From Xestospongia muta (lineage: Eukaryota; Porifera; Demospongiae; Haplosclerida; Petrosiidae): 64,000 nucleotides of DNA. This document shows positions 31,102-41,513 of the stretch, piece by piece. A model generated the notes under the pieces. That model was not told the DNA's origin. It worked only from the letters and a program-made list of their open reading frames with translations, and did no database searches. The translations under genes and the position numbers were made by a program. The stretch lies in the NCBI GenBank assembly GCA_963693285.1, contig OY848919.1:10845461-10909460 (forward strand), written 5' to 3'. Each line of letters starts with the position of its first letter. Position 1 is the stretch's first letter.

Positions 31102-32613
31102 TCAATCTGTGGATTCTAATGTCATTGATAGTCCCATTTCTCTCCTGTACTCCACTTCCTGTTCAATATATCTCTCATAATGTTCCTCAGCTATCACATG
31201 TATGTTAACTTCATTTTCTCTAACTCGTAACTTGTAATGTTTAGCTAGTACCAAAAACACTATCAGTATTATAAGAACAATCACACTAATACACACGTAA
31301 TAAAAAAGACTTCGGCAAAATATATCACCTTCACATTTGAAGAGATACCTGGCAATAATATTTATAGCTAAACCTATAGAAAGTGCTGTAAACCAGAGTC
31401 CAACCATTATTCCTGTCATTTCATGTGGGGACTGAGCTATTGTGAACTCCAAAGATGTTGGAAAAATCAAAGCAAATGAAATTCCGTATAAAATGTCAGG
31501 AAAAATAATTGTCTTGTATGACAATGTGTTCAGTTGAAAGTGCTTTTTGCAAGCAAAGATAATGACGTAATAAACTCGAACTGCTAAAACAAACACAAGT
31601 CCCAGACCAATTCTTTTAAGCATACTTGGAATATACTTATGGAAATTTAGACACAGAAACGGGAGATATAGGGTAATTAGTACAATTACAATAGAGAAGT
31701 ACAATGAATCGTATAGTATAAAACAAGAAATAAATTGTGATATATTATGTGACACATGAAAACGTCTTACTTCCTGTGCACACATAAGACCTACCACAGA
31801 AATAAATAGAGGTATTAATCGTAATACTGTCTTAACATTTTCTACCTCTTCTTCAGAGAAAGGTCCACCATATTTTTCTTTACCCAAGTCAAGTCGTGAA
31901 GGGTAATCCTCCTCCCAGTAAGTTAAAGCACTGCGATTTTTGGGATACTTGTTTCTCCAAGCATAGTTTAGTACTTTAGAAATTAATTTGACAGGATTAA
32001 TAATATGAGGAGTAGTATCCAACCAGTGTTTAAATATGAAGCTAGTGACAATTACTGTACACAGAGCCACACCTGATAGCACATAGGATACTATAACAAA
32101 CTGCGTGATTAAGCACTTTCCAATTACAGCAATGGCATAAATAACTGGCACGCTCAAAAAGTGCCAATAAATAACAGCACTTAGTTTAGTAGCAGAGGCA
32201 CCAATTAACTGATCAATGTTAAAATGGATGATATTGGCATGAAAGCAAGAATAGCCAATTGCTTCTAAAATGTATACAACACCCAAAACTACCAAATATA
32301 ATATGTCAATGTTCATATATGTCTGGAAAATAGTTGCCACACCACATATTATCCAAGATACAAATGAGAGATATACACCAGCAATAATAGTATTATATCT
32401 ACCTGTCTTTATATCAGCAAGTAAACCAAATAAAGGAAAAGATAAAAAACTCACACAATAAATAACATCAACTTCAACATTATTATGACTTTTAACTTGG
32501 CTATGATAGTAGCTTGTTGACAGAAAATGCTTCATTGAATTTATGTGAAGATACATCAAAGCATCCCAGAGGATAACGAGTATTACAGACTGAGAACTTA
32601 CACATTTAGCCAT
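31102..32613 (-). CDS. SLC15/POT-like transporter (503 aa)
   Basis: This is an intronless MFS/POT-type transporter. Signatures: GLLADIKTGRYNT, RSALTYWEEDYPSRLDLG, YGGPFSEEEVENVKTVLRL, IAQSPHEMTGIMVGLW (Arg to Thr in the usually conserved HEMRG). The codon that serves as start in the paralogues reads ATA here, so the first ATG in frame is 32613, eight codons further in. This removes only part of the short cytosolic N-terminus before helix 1 (ILVILWDALMYLHINSMKHF). ExxER is absent. The tail ends ESTD. It is probably still functional; the substrate is unknown. Confidence 0.83.
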   Translation of the reverse strand: MAKCVSSQSVILVILWDALMYLHINSMKHFLSTSYYHSQVKSHNNVEVDVIYCVSFLSFPLFGLLADIKTGRYNTIIAGVYLSFVSWIICGVATIFQTYMNIDILYLVVLGVVYILEAIGYSCFHANIIHFNIDQLIGASATKLSAVIYWHFLSVPVIYAIAVIGKCLITQFVIVSYVLSGVALCTVIVTSFIFKHWLDTTPHIINPVKLISKVLNYAWRNKYPKNRSALTYWEEDYPSRLDLGKEKYGGPFSEEEVENVKTVLRLIPLFISVVGLMCAQEVRRFHVSHNISQFISCFILYDSLYFSIVIVLITLYLPFLCLNFHKYIPSMLKRIGLGLVFVLAVRVYYVIIFACKKHFQLNTLSYKTIIFPDILYGISFALIFPTSLEFTIAQSPHEMTGIMVGLWFTALSIGLAINIIARYLFKCEGDIFCRSLFYYVCISVIVLIILIVFLVLAKHYKLRVRENEVNIHVIAEEHYERYIEQEVEYRREMGLSMTLESTD

Positions 32614-32854
32614 TTTCTTAAGACAAAATATCTTTATTACAGTTATATTCAAGTACAGAGACTGAAATTGCTAAAGAATTCACTGAATTATCAACTCAAA
32701 CATGTTTGTTATACTGTAAAGAGTGATTGTAATGTTTTTCTTTCTGTGCACTTAAACAAACACAAAAGTCTAGCATTACAACACATACAGCTCTAAGAGA
32801 TATGTAGAGGGATCTCAGGAGGCATTCGTTCTATACTTAACTTGACAAGAAAAC

Positions 32855-33690
32855 ATATTCAACCGTTGAATATGGTAAAAAATAGATGAATGTAAAGGCG
32901 CAACAAAACATCATTGCTAGCTCCTAATATAGCATAGGGAAGAGCAGTGAAGCCAAAATCATCAGTGAGATGAATGGAAGCCCCTTCTTTAAAAGACAAT
33001 GAAGCAATAATGGTGCTCTTAATGAGGGATATATTAGAGGAGTCATGCCACATTGAGCTCTGTGATTAAGGTTAGCACTTTTAGAAGCAAGCAATGACAG
33101 TATTTTAGGTCTCATCTCAATAGATATACTCTTATATTCACAGCTACATTCCATTAATGGCTGGTAACTATACTCACAGCATGCCATCAATGTAGTAAGC
33201 TCACAAGAATCAGAAAGATCAACTGATGCAGTAATTCTAATGAATGCATGACTACATTTATATGACCACTTGCTGCAGCATAGCATAACAATGTTCTAAC
33301 TTGTTTACTTTGACAGGGTGGTTGATACATAGTGGTGTGTTGGTGTAAGTTATTGAAAATGAAAGCTTCCACATTACCTTTGTTTGAAGTAAGGTCTTTG
33401 TTATTAATTGATATGAGACTGTCTATATTCCACATGTTTGGATACGTTTCTAAAAAGTACTGGAGTATATTAGCCCTGTTGTGTAGACATACCACGGCTA
33501 AAAAGACATCAAGTCCTGAGGAGAAGATACCTGGAGCAACAGTGAAGTTTTTCATCAAAATGAATTTCTCATACATAACACGCCATTCATCTTCAGTAGT
33601 ATGTATTAGCAACACTCAGTAGCATGTAACATATCCATTAAGTAGTAGCAGTCTGTGTTGGTCAATATCCATGAACCATCTCTTTTGAAT
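32855..33690 (-). pseudogene. Broken copy of the divergent Fem-1-like gene
   Basis: It matches the 5' part of the gene at 21337-23481 at high identity, from the start region (about 33690) through the ankyrin block (about 32900). About 40 bases at 32861-32900 match a much later part of the gene (about 21866-21908), so an internal deletion of roughly 800 bases is present. Other damage includes an insertion of about 20 bases near 33605 and several frameshifts between 32990 and 33260. No full product is possible. Confidence 0.82.
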
Positions 33691-33924
33691 GAGGGTGTGT
33701 CTCAAGTAAGTTTTTATAAATATTAATAAAAGTTCAGCACTGTGAACTTTAAAGTAGTGTGTATTGCAAACTATCTCTGACCTAACCTGTTTTTAATACT
33801 TGTTCATCAACAATTATAAAAACGTGAGTAAGTTATGTAGTCAAAAGAAGGTTATAATAACATTTTCCACAAACTGTTGGTAGTAGAAGTCATACAATGC
33901 AATATATTTATTTAGGGATTTAGA

Positions 33925-33948
33925 GGTGGAGATCAGTTTATATATATA
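33925..33948 (+). promoter_or_regulatory. Putative core promoter (TATA element)
   Basis: The block GGTGGAGATCAGTTTATATA plus TATA is identical here and at 36482-36505, each just upstream of a + strand transporter start (ATG 33977 and 36527). Surrounding bases are less similar. A TATA box here would give a very short 5' leader. Confidence 0.5.
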
Positions 33949-33976
33949 CTTTCTGTTGGACATAAGCACTTGCAAG

Positions 33977-35617
33977 ATGAATGACAATCGATGTTTATGT
34001 AATGATGTATCTTCTCATCTAATCAAAAAACGTCCAGGAGCTGCTCTAACAGTTGTATTATGGAGTTTATTTGTTCATATTCTAACATTATACAGTTCTG
34101 GCTTCATCCTTTTTGGTGCTATATCATCTTCCGGTATTGATGTGAGTTATCTTGGTTTTGTTCTCAGTATTGTTCAGGGCTTATGTTTCTTGTTGTACCC
34201 ATTAGCTGGTATTTTAGCTGATATGTACTGGACAAGACTTAAAGCTATGTTTTATGGCACATATATACAACTAATAGGAACAGTGCTACTACTTGTAATA
34301 ACTGTTGTTTTTATGATAAATGAAAGTCTGGCTACTTATTGGTACTTATCATTGGTCATTGTAGTAGCATATGCTCTGATTCAACTAGGTTTAGCTTTAT
34401 CAGAAGCAAATGCAATTCAATTTGGTACTGATCAAATGCCTGAAGCTTCTTCTAGTCAACTTAGTGCTTTTGTACATTGGTATTTTTGGTCTATATTTAT
34501 TGGACATGGACTTCTTAGTTTATTAAATCTAGTAGTAAGCAATATTAATGTCTATCTTCCATTGCTTCTAGCAAGTGTAATGCAGGTAATAGCTTTAGTG
34601 CTGGCAATTGTTATGATGAAACGAGGAATTAAATACTTTGAAATTGAACCTGCAGGCAAAAATCCAGTTAAAATTATTATTAAAGTAATACAATATGCGA
34701 TTTATCATAAAACTCCAGAGCACCGGAGTGCATTTACATATGGAGATGAACAAACATGTCGACTAGACTTTGCAAAAGATCGTTATGGAGGTCCCTTTTC
34801 TACAGAGGAAGTTGAAAATGTCAAAACATTTCTAAGAATAATTTTAATTTTTATATCAATGATAGGTTTTCGATTCACAGATCAGACTACTACAACTTCT
34901 AACCATATCGTAAGTCTAAGTATAACAGCTAATGTTACCTCCTCTGCTTCAATTTGGTATAATTATATCACTATAGATACATTTGGTGTGAGTGTTCTTG
35001 TCATTTTATTTGGAATCCCCTTGTATCAGCTAATTTTACAAAATGTAGCTACAAGATGTACTCTGAGCATGTTGAAAAGAATGTTTTTAGGATTGCTTTG
35101 TGCATTACTGGCTGTACTAATTCTACAAGTGGTCGAAGTTTTAATAGCTTTAACCAATCCTTATACTAAATGCCCTTACTTTACTAACAATCTCTTATAC
35201 AACAACATGTCTTTAGATACCAATATTATCAGCTACAATTACTTGATAATACCTCAAGCACTTAATGGCCTTAGTTTTCTACTTGTCTTTTTGACAGTAA
35301 TGGAATTTATATTAGCACAAGCACCTCGAGATATGCAAGGCTTTTTAATTGGTATCTGGTACTCACTACAGAGTGTTAACTTGTTGATATCAGCAATTGA
35401 ATCATTCACAAAAATCAGCTGTTGGGGATATATTGTTAGTATTAAAGCAGTTATTATGACCATAATGTTAGTATTCTATATTGTTGCAGCAGTTAGATAT
35501 AAACGTCGTACTAGAGAAGAAGTATCTGATGTCAATGCACATAGAATTATTGAGGAATATTGTGAACGACATATAATGGAGGATGAAGCAGATGAAAGAA
35601 ACCATCTTATCACATAA
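33977..35617 (+). CDS. SLC15/POT-like transporter, second subfamily (546 aa)
   Basis: This is an intronless MFS/POT-type transporter. Signatures: helix 1 VVLWSLFVHILTLYSSGF without ExxER, the loop motif YPLAGILADMYWTRLKAM, NAIQFGTDQM in helix 4, the central loop RSAFTYGDEQTCRLDFAK, YGGPFSTEEVENVKTFLRI, and ILAQAPRDMQGFLIGIWY. ATG 33977 is the first in frame and aligns with the 36527 paralogue. The tail ends ERNHLIT because of one extra base near 35605 compared with 36527. The bases after the stop still match the coding sequence for the conserved YGGTYII tail in another frame. Substrate is unknown. Confidence 0.87.
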   Translation: MNDNRCLCNDVSSHLIKKRPGAALTVVLWSLFVHILTLYSSGFILFGAISSSGIDVSYLGFVLSIVQGLCFLLYPLAGILADMYWTRLKAMFYGTYIQLIGTVLLLVITVVFMINESLATYWYLSLVIVVAYALIQLGLALSEANAIQFGTDQMPEASSSQLSAFVHWYFWSIFIGHGLLSLLNLVVSNINVYLPLLLASVMQVIALVLAIVMMKRGIKYFEIEPAGKNPVKIIIKVIQYAIYHKTPEHRSAFTYGDEQTCRLDFAKDRYGGPFSTEEVENVKTFLRIILIFISMIGFRFTDQTTTTSNHIVSLSITANVTSSASIWYNYITIDTFGVSVLVILFGIPLYQLILQNVATRCTLSMLKRMFLGLLCALLAVLILQVVEVLIALTNPYTKCPYFTNNLLYNNMSLDTNIISYNYLIIPQALNGLSFLLVFLTVMEFILAQAPRDMQGFLIGIWYSLQSVNLLISAIESFTKISCWGYIVSIKAVIMTIMLVFYIVAAVRYKRRTREEVSDVNAHRIIEEYCERHIMEDEADERNHLIT

Positions 35618-36004
35618 TGACATGTATGAATATCCAAACTATGGTGGTACACATATTATAATGTGAACAATTAATGACTCGATATAAAATTTGTGTGTTC
35701 TAGTTGTACATAGTTGATAACACTGTGTTGTTATAATGTTTATTAAGTATGAAACAATAATACATGTTTTTAATCTTATTTTTAATGTCACTGACACATT
35801 ATAATTTTACAAGTTTAGAATTTAAAATTAATTTGATTGCATATTTGATCTATACTGTTATACTGCATATAACATTATAGTAAACCTGACTATAACTTTA
35901 TTAGTAAGGCAGTCATTGCATCATCAATAGAAAAAGACTGCAAAGACTATTGATCATGAAAATAATTAAAATGCATTTTATGCTTATCTTTTTATATACT
36001 TATC

Positions 36005-36180
36005 AGCCTTGTGTAGACATACCATAGCTAATAGTGAGGTTATTCATCGAGACAAATTTCTCACACATAACCCGCTATTCATCTTCAGCAGCATGTAACA
36101 TATCCATTAAGTAGTACTGTAGTAGTAGTTTGTGTTGTTCAATATCCATAATCCAGCCATTTTGAATGAGGGTGTGTCAC
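36005..36180 (-). pseudogene. Relic of the 5' end of the divergent Fem-1-like gene
   Basis: It corresponds to the first 70 or so codons of the gene at 21337-23481, with an internal deletion of about 40 bases and frameshifts. It sits upstream of a + strand transporter in the same position as the larger broken copy at 32855-33690, so the pair was copied together. Confidence 0.75.
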
Positions 36181-36481
36181 AAGTAAGTCATCATGAATGT
36201 TAATTAGTAGTGCAGCACTGTGGTCTGTTTTAAGTGTAATTCCGTGAACTTTGACCTTGATCATCAACATAAAAATCTTAGATGGTCAATGAGGTGCACA
36301 CGTGTCCAACTATAGAATTATGTAGAAGTGTGTTTTGAAAAACACACATAACATGTTTCATATTTGTACATCAACAATTATTAAAACATGGCTAAGCTAG
36401 TCAATAGGGAAAAATTCCCGTGACAATATATAGTGAAAGTCATACCTTATATGAGTATAGCTCATATGCTTAGAGTTAAGC

Positions 36482-36505
36482 GGTGGAGATCAGTTTATAT
36501 ATATA
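36482..36505 (+). promoter_or_regulatory. Putative core promoter (TATA element)
   Basis: It is identical to 33925-33948 over 24 bases, 22 bases before ATG 36527. TTTATATATATA is the likely TATA box. Confidence 0.5.
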
Positions 36506-36526
36506 GACTTCTTAAGCAGTTACAAG

Positions 36527-38206
36527 ATGAAGAGCAATCGATGTTTCTATAATAATTTATGTTCTATTCAACTAAGAAAATGTCTAGGAAGCGCTCTAAC
36601 AGTTGTTTTATGGAGTATGTTTGCTCACATTCTAACATTATACAGTTCTGGCTTCATCCTTTTTGGTGCTATATCATCTTCCGGTATTAATGTGAGTTAT
36701 CTTGGTTTTGTTCTCAATATTGTACAGGGCTTATGTTTCTTGTTGTACCCAGTAGCTGGTATTTTAGCTGATATGTACTGGACAAGACTTAGAGCTATGT
36801 TTTATGGCACATATATACAACTAATAGGAACAGTGCTACTACTTGTAATAACTGTTGCTTTTATGATAAATGAATCTCTGGCTAGTCGTTGGTACTTATC
36901 ATTGGTCATTGTTGTAGCATATGCTCTGATACAGTTAGGTTTAGCTTTATCAGAAGCAAATGCAATTCAATTTGGTACTGATCAAATGCCTGAAGCTTCT
37001 TCTAGTCAACTCAGTGCTTTTGTACATTGGTATTACTGGTCTTTATTCATTGGTCAAGGATTTCTTATCTTACTAAATCTGATTAGAACATCTAATCTCT
37101 ATTTGTTTTTACTTCTGGCAAGTGTAATCCAGATACTAGCATTAGTCCTGGCAATCGTTATAATGAAACAAGGAATCAAATACTTTGAAATTGAACCTGC
37201 AGGAAAAAATCCAGCTAAAGTTATTGTTAAAGTAATACGATATGCAATTTATCATAAAACTCCAGAGCACCGAAGCGCATTTACATATGGAGATAAGCAA
37301 ACATGTCGACTAGACTTTGCAAAATATCGTTATGGAGGTCCCTTTTCTACAGAGGAAGTTGAAAATGTCAAGACATTTCTAAGAATAATTTTAATTTTTT
37401 TAACACTGATAGCTTTTCAATTTACAGATGACACTGCCATAACTACTAAACACATCAAAGCTCTAACAGCTAATGTTACCTCCTCTGCTTCACTTTGGTA
37501 TGGATTTATCACTATGGACACGTTTGGAGTGAGTGTTCTTGTCATTTTAATTGGAATCCCCTTGTATCAGCTAATTCTAAAAAAATTAGCTACAAGATGT
37601 GCTCTGAGCATGTTGAAAAAAATATTTTTAGGATTGCTCTGTGGATTACTGGATGTACTATTTCTACAAGTGTTGGAAGTTTTAATAGCTTTAACCAATC
37701 CTTATACTAAATGCCCTTACTTTATTAACAATCTCTTATACAACAATATATCTTTAGATACCAATATTATCAGCTACAATTACTTAATAATACCTCAAGC
37801 ACTTAATGGCCTTAGTTATTTATTTGTCTTTTTGACAGTAATGGAATTTATATTAGCACAAGCACCTCGAGATATGCAAGGCTTTTTAATTGGTATCTGG
37901 TACTCACTACAGAGTGTTAACTTATTTATACTAGCAATTGAGTCATTTGCAAAAATCAACTGTTGGGGGTATATCCTTATTATTAAAGCACTTATTATGA
38001 TCATATTATTAGTATTTTATATGGTTGTAGCAGTTAGATATAGACGTCGTACTAGAGAAGAAGTATCTGATGTTAATGCTCAGCAAATTATTGAGGAGTA
38101 TTGTGAACGACATATAATAGAGGGTGAAGCAGATGAAAGAGAACATCTTACCAAGTATGAAGTGTATGAATATGGAAATTATGGTGGTACATATATTATA
38201 ATGTGA
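36527..38206 (+). CDS. SLC15/POT-like transporter, second subfamily (559 aa)
   Basis: This intronless paralogue of the gene at 33977 carries YPVAGILADMYWTRLRAM, NAIQFGTDQM, RSAFTYGDKQTCRLDFAK, YGGPFSTEEVENVKTFLRI and ILAQAPRDMQGFLIGIWY, with about 12 hydrophobic segments. It keeps the full C-terminal tail, KYEVYEYGNYGGTYIIM, which is Tyr-rich and ends in hydrophobic residues. ExxER is absent in helix 1. A polyadenylation signal AATAAA at 38291 lies about 85 bases after the stop codon. The position next to a TATA-like block suggests a short 5' leader. Substrate is unknown. Confidence 0.88.
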   Translation: MKSNRCFYNNLCSIQLRKCLGSALTVVLWSMFAHILTLYSSGFILFGAISSSGINVSYLGFVLNIVQGLCFLLYPVAGILADMYWTRLRAMFYGTYIQLIGTVLLLVITVAFMINESLASRWYLSLVIVVAYALIQLGLALSEANAIQFGTDQMPEASSSQLSAFVHWYYWSLFIGQGFLILLNLIRTSNLYLFLLLASVIQILALVLAIVIMKQGIKYFEIEPAGKNPAKVIVKVIRYAIYHKTPEHRSAFTYGDKQTCRLDFAKYRYGGPFSTEEVENVKTFLRIILIFLTLIAFQFTDDTAITTKHIKALTANVTSSASLWYGFITMDTFGVSVLVILIGIPLYQLILKKLATRCALSMLKKIFLGLLCGLLDVLFLQVLEVLIALTNPYTKCPYFINNLLYNNISLDTNIISYNYLIIPQALNGLSYLFVFLTVMEFILAQAPRDMQGFLIGIWYSLQSVNLFILAIESFAKINCWGYILIIKALIMIILLVFYMVVAVRYRRRTREEVSDVNAQQIIEEYCERHIIEGEADEREHLTKYEVYEYGNYGGTYIIM

Positions 38207-39163
38207 ACAATTAATGACTCAATATAAATTTGTGTGTCCTTATAATAGTTGATAAGACTGTGTTGTCGTGTTGTCTACTAATTAAGAAGAAATAAATCAT
38301 TTACTTTATTTTCTGACAGAATATTGTGATTCTTAATTTTATTTAATAATCTTAAAATTTACTTGGATATTAGCAGAATCAAAAAACTAAACATCAACTA
38401 TTCTATCCTATTTTATTTAGAGTAATACTAAGGCTTACTCTAGAATATTAATTGGCCTCTTCTAATATGTCTTGTGATGATGCAATGTAGCAGAATAAAA
38501 AGATAATTCAATGTAATGGGCACTTTCATTCCAATACATTATACTTTTTTTTCTATTGATGATGCAATACCTGCAGTGGTCTTAGTTTATTGTTTTTGAA
38601 AATCAATGAATTCATGTTACGTCATTCACTTCAAGATTTATAAGGCTTCTTAATTTGTATTTGGTACTCAATATTGTGTATATATTTGTTTATATCAGCT
38701 GTTGAGTCATTTACTGAAGTAAGCTATTGGGGACATATTCTAAGTATTAAAGCAGTTGTTATTATTATAATGCTACCATTGTATATTGTAGTAGCAGTTA
38801 GATATAATCATTGTATCTGATGTCAATGCACACTAATTGAGGATTAGTTAAGTCTGTGAAAATGATAGCTATGATGGTAATAACATTATAATTTGACTAA
38901 AGAACAACCAAATGACTGAATAAGTATTCATTCTCTATAGCTAATCAAAAATGTTAGTTTAAATTTGGATATTTCCTTTAGACCCCTCGTTGCTAGGAAC
39001 ATTGGGTATACATATTATGATGTCATTTTAATTAGGTAAAATGATTATTCATAATTATATACAAGAACAAATTAAAATGCACTAATTGCTGAATATTATC
39101 TGTTGAAAAACACTTTTATATGATAATTAGGTACTAAATGTTGTGTGCATAACTAATATAAAA
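38207..39163. other. Intergenic region with a transporter relic
   Basis: It contains the AATAAA at 38291-38296, the relic at about 38560-38897, and AT-rich DNA that includes the 3' flank of the - strand transporter ending at 39164. Confidence 0.55.
38560..38897 (+). pseudogene. Relic of the 3' end of a + strand SLC15-like gene
   Basis: It can be aligned with the last 110 codons of the 36527 and 41514 genes: an IPQ-like start, the GFLIGIWYS region (damaged), AVESFTEVSYWGHILSIKAV, then VAVRYN, SDVNAH and a trace of the tail (NNIII). Stops and indels interrupt it. Confidence 0.78.
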
Positions 39164-40693
39164 TCAATCTGCAGATTCCAATGTCATTGACAGTCCCATT
39201 TCTCTCCTGTACTCCACTTCCTGTTCAATATATCTCTCATAATGTTCCTCAGCTATCACATGTATGTTAACTTCATTTTCTCTAACTCGTAACTTGTAAT
39301 GTTTAGCTAGTACCAAAAAGACTATTGGTATGATAAGAACAACCACACTAATATATACGTAATAAAAAAGACTTTGGCAAATTATATCATCTTCACATTT
39401 GAAGAGATACATCCCAATAATGTTGAAAGCATAACCAAAACCATATGATGCAAACCACATGCCAACCATTAATCCTTTCATTTCATGTGGTGATTGAGCT
39501 ATTGTGAACTCCAAAGATGTTGGAAGAATCAAAGCAAATGAGACTCCATACAAAATTTCAGGAAAAATAATTGCTTTATATGATAATGTGTTCAGTTGAA
39601 AATAGTCTTTACAAGCAAACATAATGACATAATAAAGTTGAACAGTTAAAGCAAAAACAAGTCCCAGACCAATTCTTTTAAGCATACTTGAAATGTACTT
39701 ACGGAACATTTGAGATAGTAACAGAAGAATGAAAAGAATTGCAATAGAAGAATATAATGACTCGTAAATTACAAAGCAAGAAATAAATTGTGATATCTCA
39801 TATGACACATGAAAAAGTTTTAATTCATGTGCAAATATAAAACCTACTGTGGAAATAAATAGAGGTATTAATCGTAATACTGTCTTAACATTTTCTACCT
39901 CTTCTTCAGAGAAAGGTCCACCATATTTTTCTTTACCCAAATCAAGTCGTGAAGGATAATCCTCCTCCCAGTAAGTTAAAGCACTGCGATTTTTGGGATT
40001 CTTGTTTCTCCTAGCATAGTTTAGTACTTTAGAAATTAATTTGATAGGATTAGCAATGTTAGGTGTAGTATCCAGCCAGTGTTTAAACAGGAAGTTACTT
40101 ACAATGACTGTACACATAGCCACACCTGATATCATATAGCAAACAATGAGGAACTGCTGCTTTTTGATTAAGCAGCTTCCAATTTCATCAATGACATAAA
40201 CAATTAGTGTGCTCAGAGAGTGCCAATAAATAACAGCACTTAGTTTATCAGCAGAGGCGCCAATTAATTGATCAAAATTGAATTGAATGATATTGGAGCG
40301 AAAGCAACAATAGCCAATTACTTCTAAAATGTACACAACACCCAAAACTACCAAATATAATATGTCAATGTTCATAAATGTCTTGAGAATAGTTGCCACA
40401 CCACAAATTATCCAAGATACAAATGACAGATATACACCTGCAATGATAGTATTATATCTACCTGTCTTTATATCAGCAAGTAGACCAAAGAAAGGAAAAG
40501 ATAAAAAACTCAGACAATACACAATGACAGTTACTGCACTATAACTTTTAACTTGGCTGTGATAGTAGCTTGCCACCAGAAAATATCGAAGTGAATTTGC
40601 ATGAAGATACATCAAAGCATCCCAGAAAATAAGGAGTAGTACTGACCAATAATTTACATATTGAGCTTTTCTCTCCAAACAAAATATCTTCAT
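39164..40693 (-). CDS. SLC15/POT-like transporter (509 aa)
   Basis: This intronless MFS/POT-type transporter belongs to the same subgroup as 19471, 24800, 28437 and 31102. Signatures: GLLADIKTGRYNT, RSALTYWEEDYPSRLDLG, YGGPFSEEEVENVKTVLRL, IAQSPHEMKGLMVGMW, and a tail EEHYERYIEQEVEYRREM ending ESAD. It carries two extra residues (KKQQ) before helix 6. ATG 40693 is the first in frame and aligns with the paralogues. ExxER is missing in helix 1 (FWDALMYLHANSLRYF). It is divergently oriented from the + strand transporter at 41514, with about 820 bases between. Substrate is unknown. Confidence 0.87.
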   Translation of the reverse strand: MKIFCLERKAQYVNYWSVLLLIFWDALMYLHANSLRYFLVASYYHSQVKSYSAVTVIVYCLSFLSFPFFGLLADIKTGRYNTIIAGVYLSFVSWIICGVATILKTFMNIDILYLVVLGVVYILEVIGYCCFRSNIIQFNFDQLIGASADKLSAVIYWHSLSTLIVYVIDEIGSCLIKKQQFLIVCYMISGVAMCTVIVSNFLFKHWLDTTPNIANPIKLISKVLNYARRNKNPKNRSALTYWEEDYPSRLDLGKEKYGGPFSEEEVENVKTVLRLIPLFISTVGFIFAHELKLFHVSYEISQFISCFVIYESLYSSIAILFILLLLSQMFRKYISSMLKRIGLGLVFALTVQLYYVIMFACKDYFQLNTLSYKAIIFPEILYGVSFALILPTSLEFTIAQSPHEMKGLMVGMWFASYGFGYAFNIIGMYLFKCEDDIICQSLFYYVYISVVVLIIPIVFLVLAKHYKLRVRENEVNIHVIAEEHYERYIEQEVEYRREMGLSMTLESAD

Positions 40694-41513
40694 CGCAATT
40701 ATCCTCAAGTAAGTCTAAAATTACTAAAGAATTTATTTGTTTAACACATTTGGCATGTGTTTATGTAGTGACAAACATGTTTGTTTTTAAGATGCAAAGA
40801 GTGATTATTACATTTTTCTTTCTGTATATCTTGTTTGCATGAAGTTATTGTTTCAGTATAATGAAATTTAGAAAACTCCATGCATACTTGAAATTCTATT
40901 ATAATGTCATGTATCTATATTTAAGTTCATATAATCAAAAGGTCTTTGAATATGTGGATTGTAGGATAGTAGGGTAATTTTTGATAGGATGGAGTGAATA
41001 TACAGTTTAATGTTTACTATGAAAGTATACATACTGTGCAACATATTTAGCTTTAGCTATTATGTCAAGTTGTAATTGTAATCAATCTATATCTTTGTCT
41101 AGATAGCCATCTTACTAAATTATGGAACTCACTTATATATTGGCTCTTTTCTAATAAGTCCTGCTCTCATTTATATTTTTGAGTTTGATATGTCTCTGGC
41201 TTTGAATGTTCTTTAAAACACTATATATCAGTCATGTTTGTACGAATTACACAAATTTCTCTAATTATTGTTACGAAGTTTTTATTGCAAATTAAAATTT
41301 TTATCAGAACCGTGATATTCACTTAAATATTACAGACCCTTTTCTCAAAACAAGCACAATACATTTATATCATAATATATAACACAGTTCTCCCTTGTTA
41401 TTATAAGCCTACACTAATCAGTAAGTGATCTCACTTAACACTCCATGACCTTTATATAGGGTGGGGTCTACATAGTGACTACTAATTTCCTGTCAAACAA
41501 ATGACAAGATAGC
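40694..41513. other. Divergent intergenic region between two transporters
   Basis: It must hold the promoters of the - strand gene ending at 39164 and the + strand gene at 41514. A TATA-like TTTATATAGG lies at 41451-41460, about 55 bases before ATG 41514. No gene is seen. Confidence 0.5.
41451..41460 (+). promoter_or_regulatory. Putative TATA element
   Basis: TTTATATAGG lies in a block (CCATGACC ... GGGTGGGGTCTACAT) that is shared with the relics at 27300 and 30613. The relics have lost only these TATA bases. Confidence 0.45.

Larger units (their letters stand above)
35618..36526. other. Intergenic region with a Fem-1-like relic
   Basis: It holds the out-of-frame tail remnant of the upstream gene (to about 35665), then AT-rich DNA, the relic at 36005-36180 and the promoter block at 36482-36505. 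No intact gene is seen. Confidence 0.55.
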
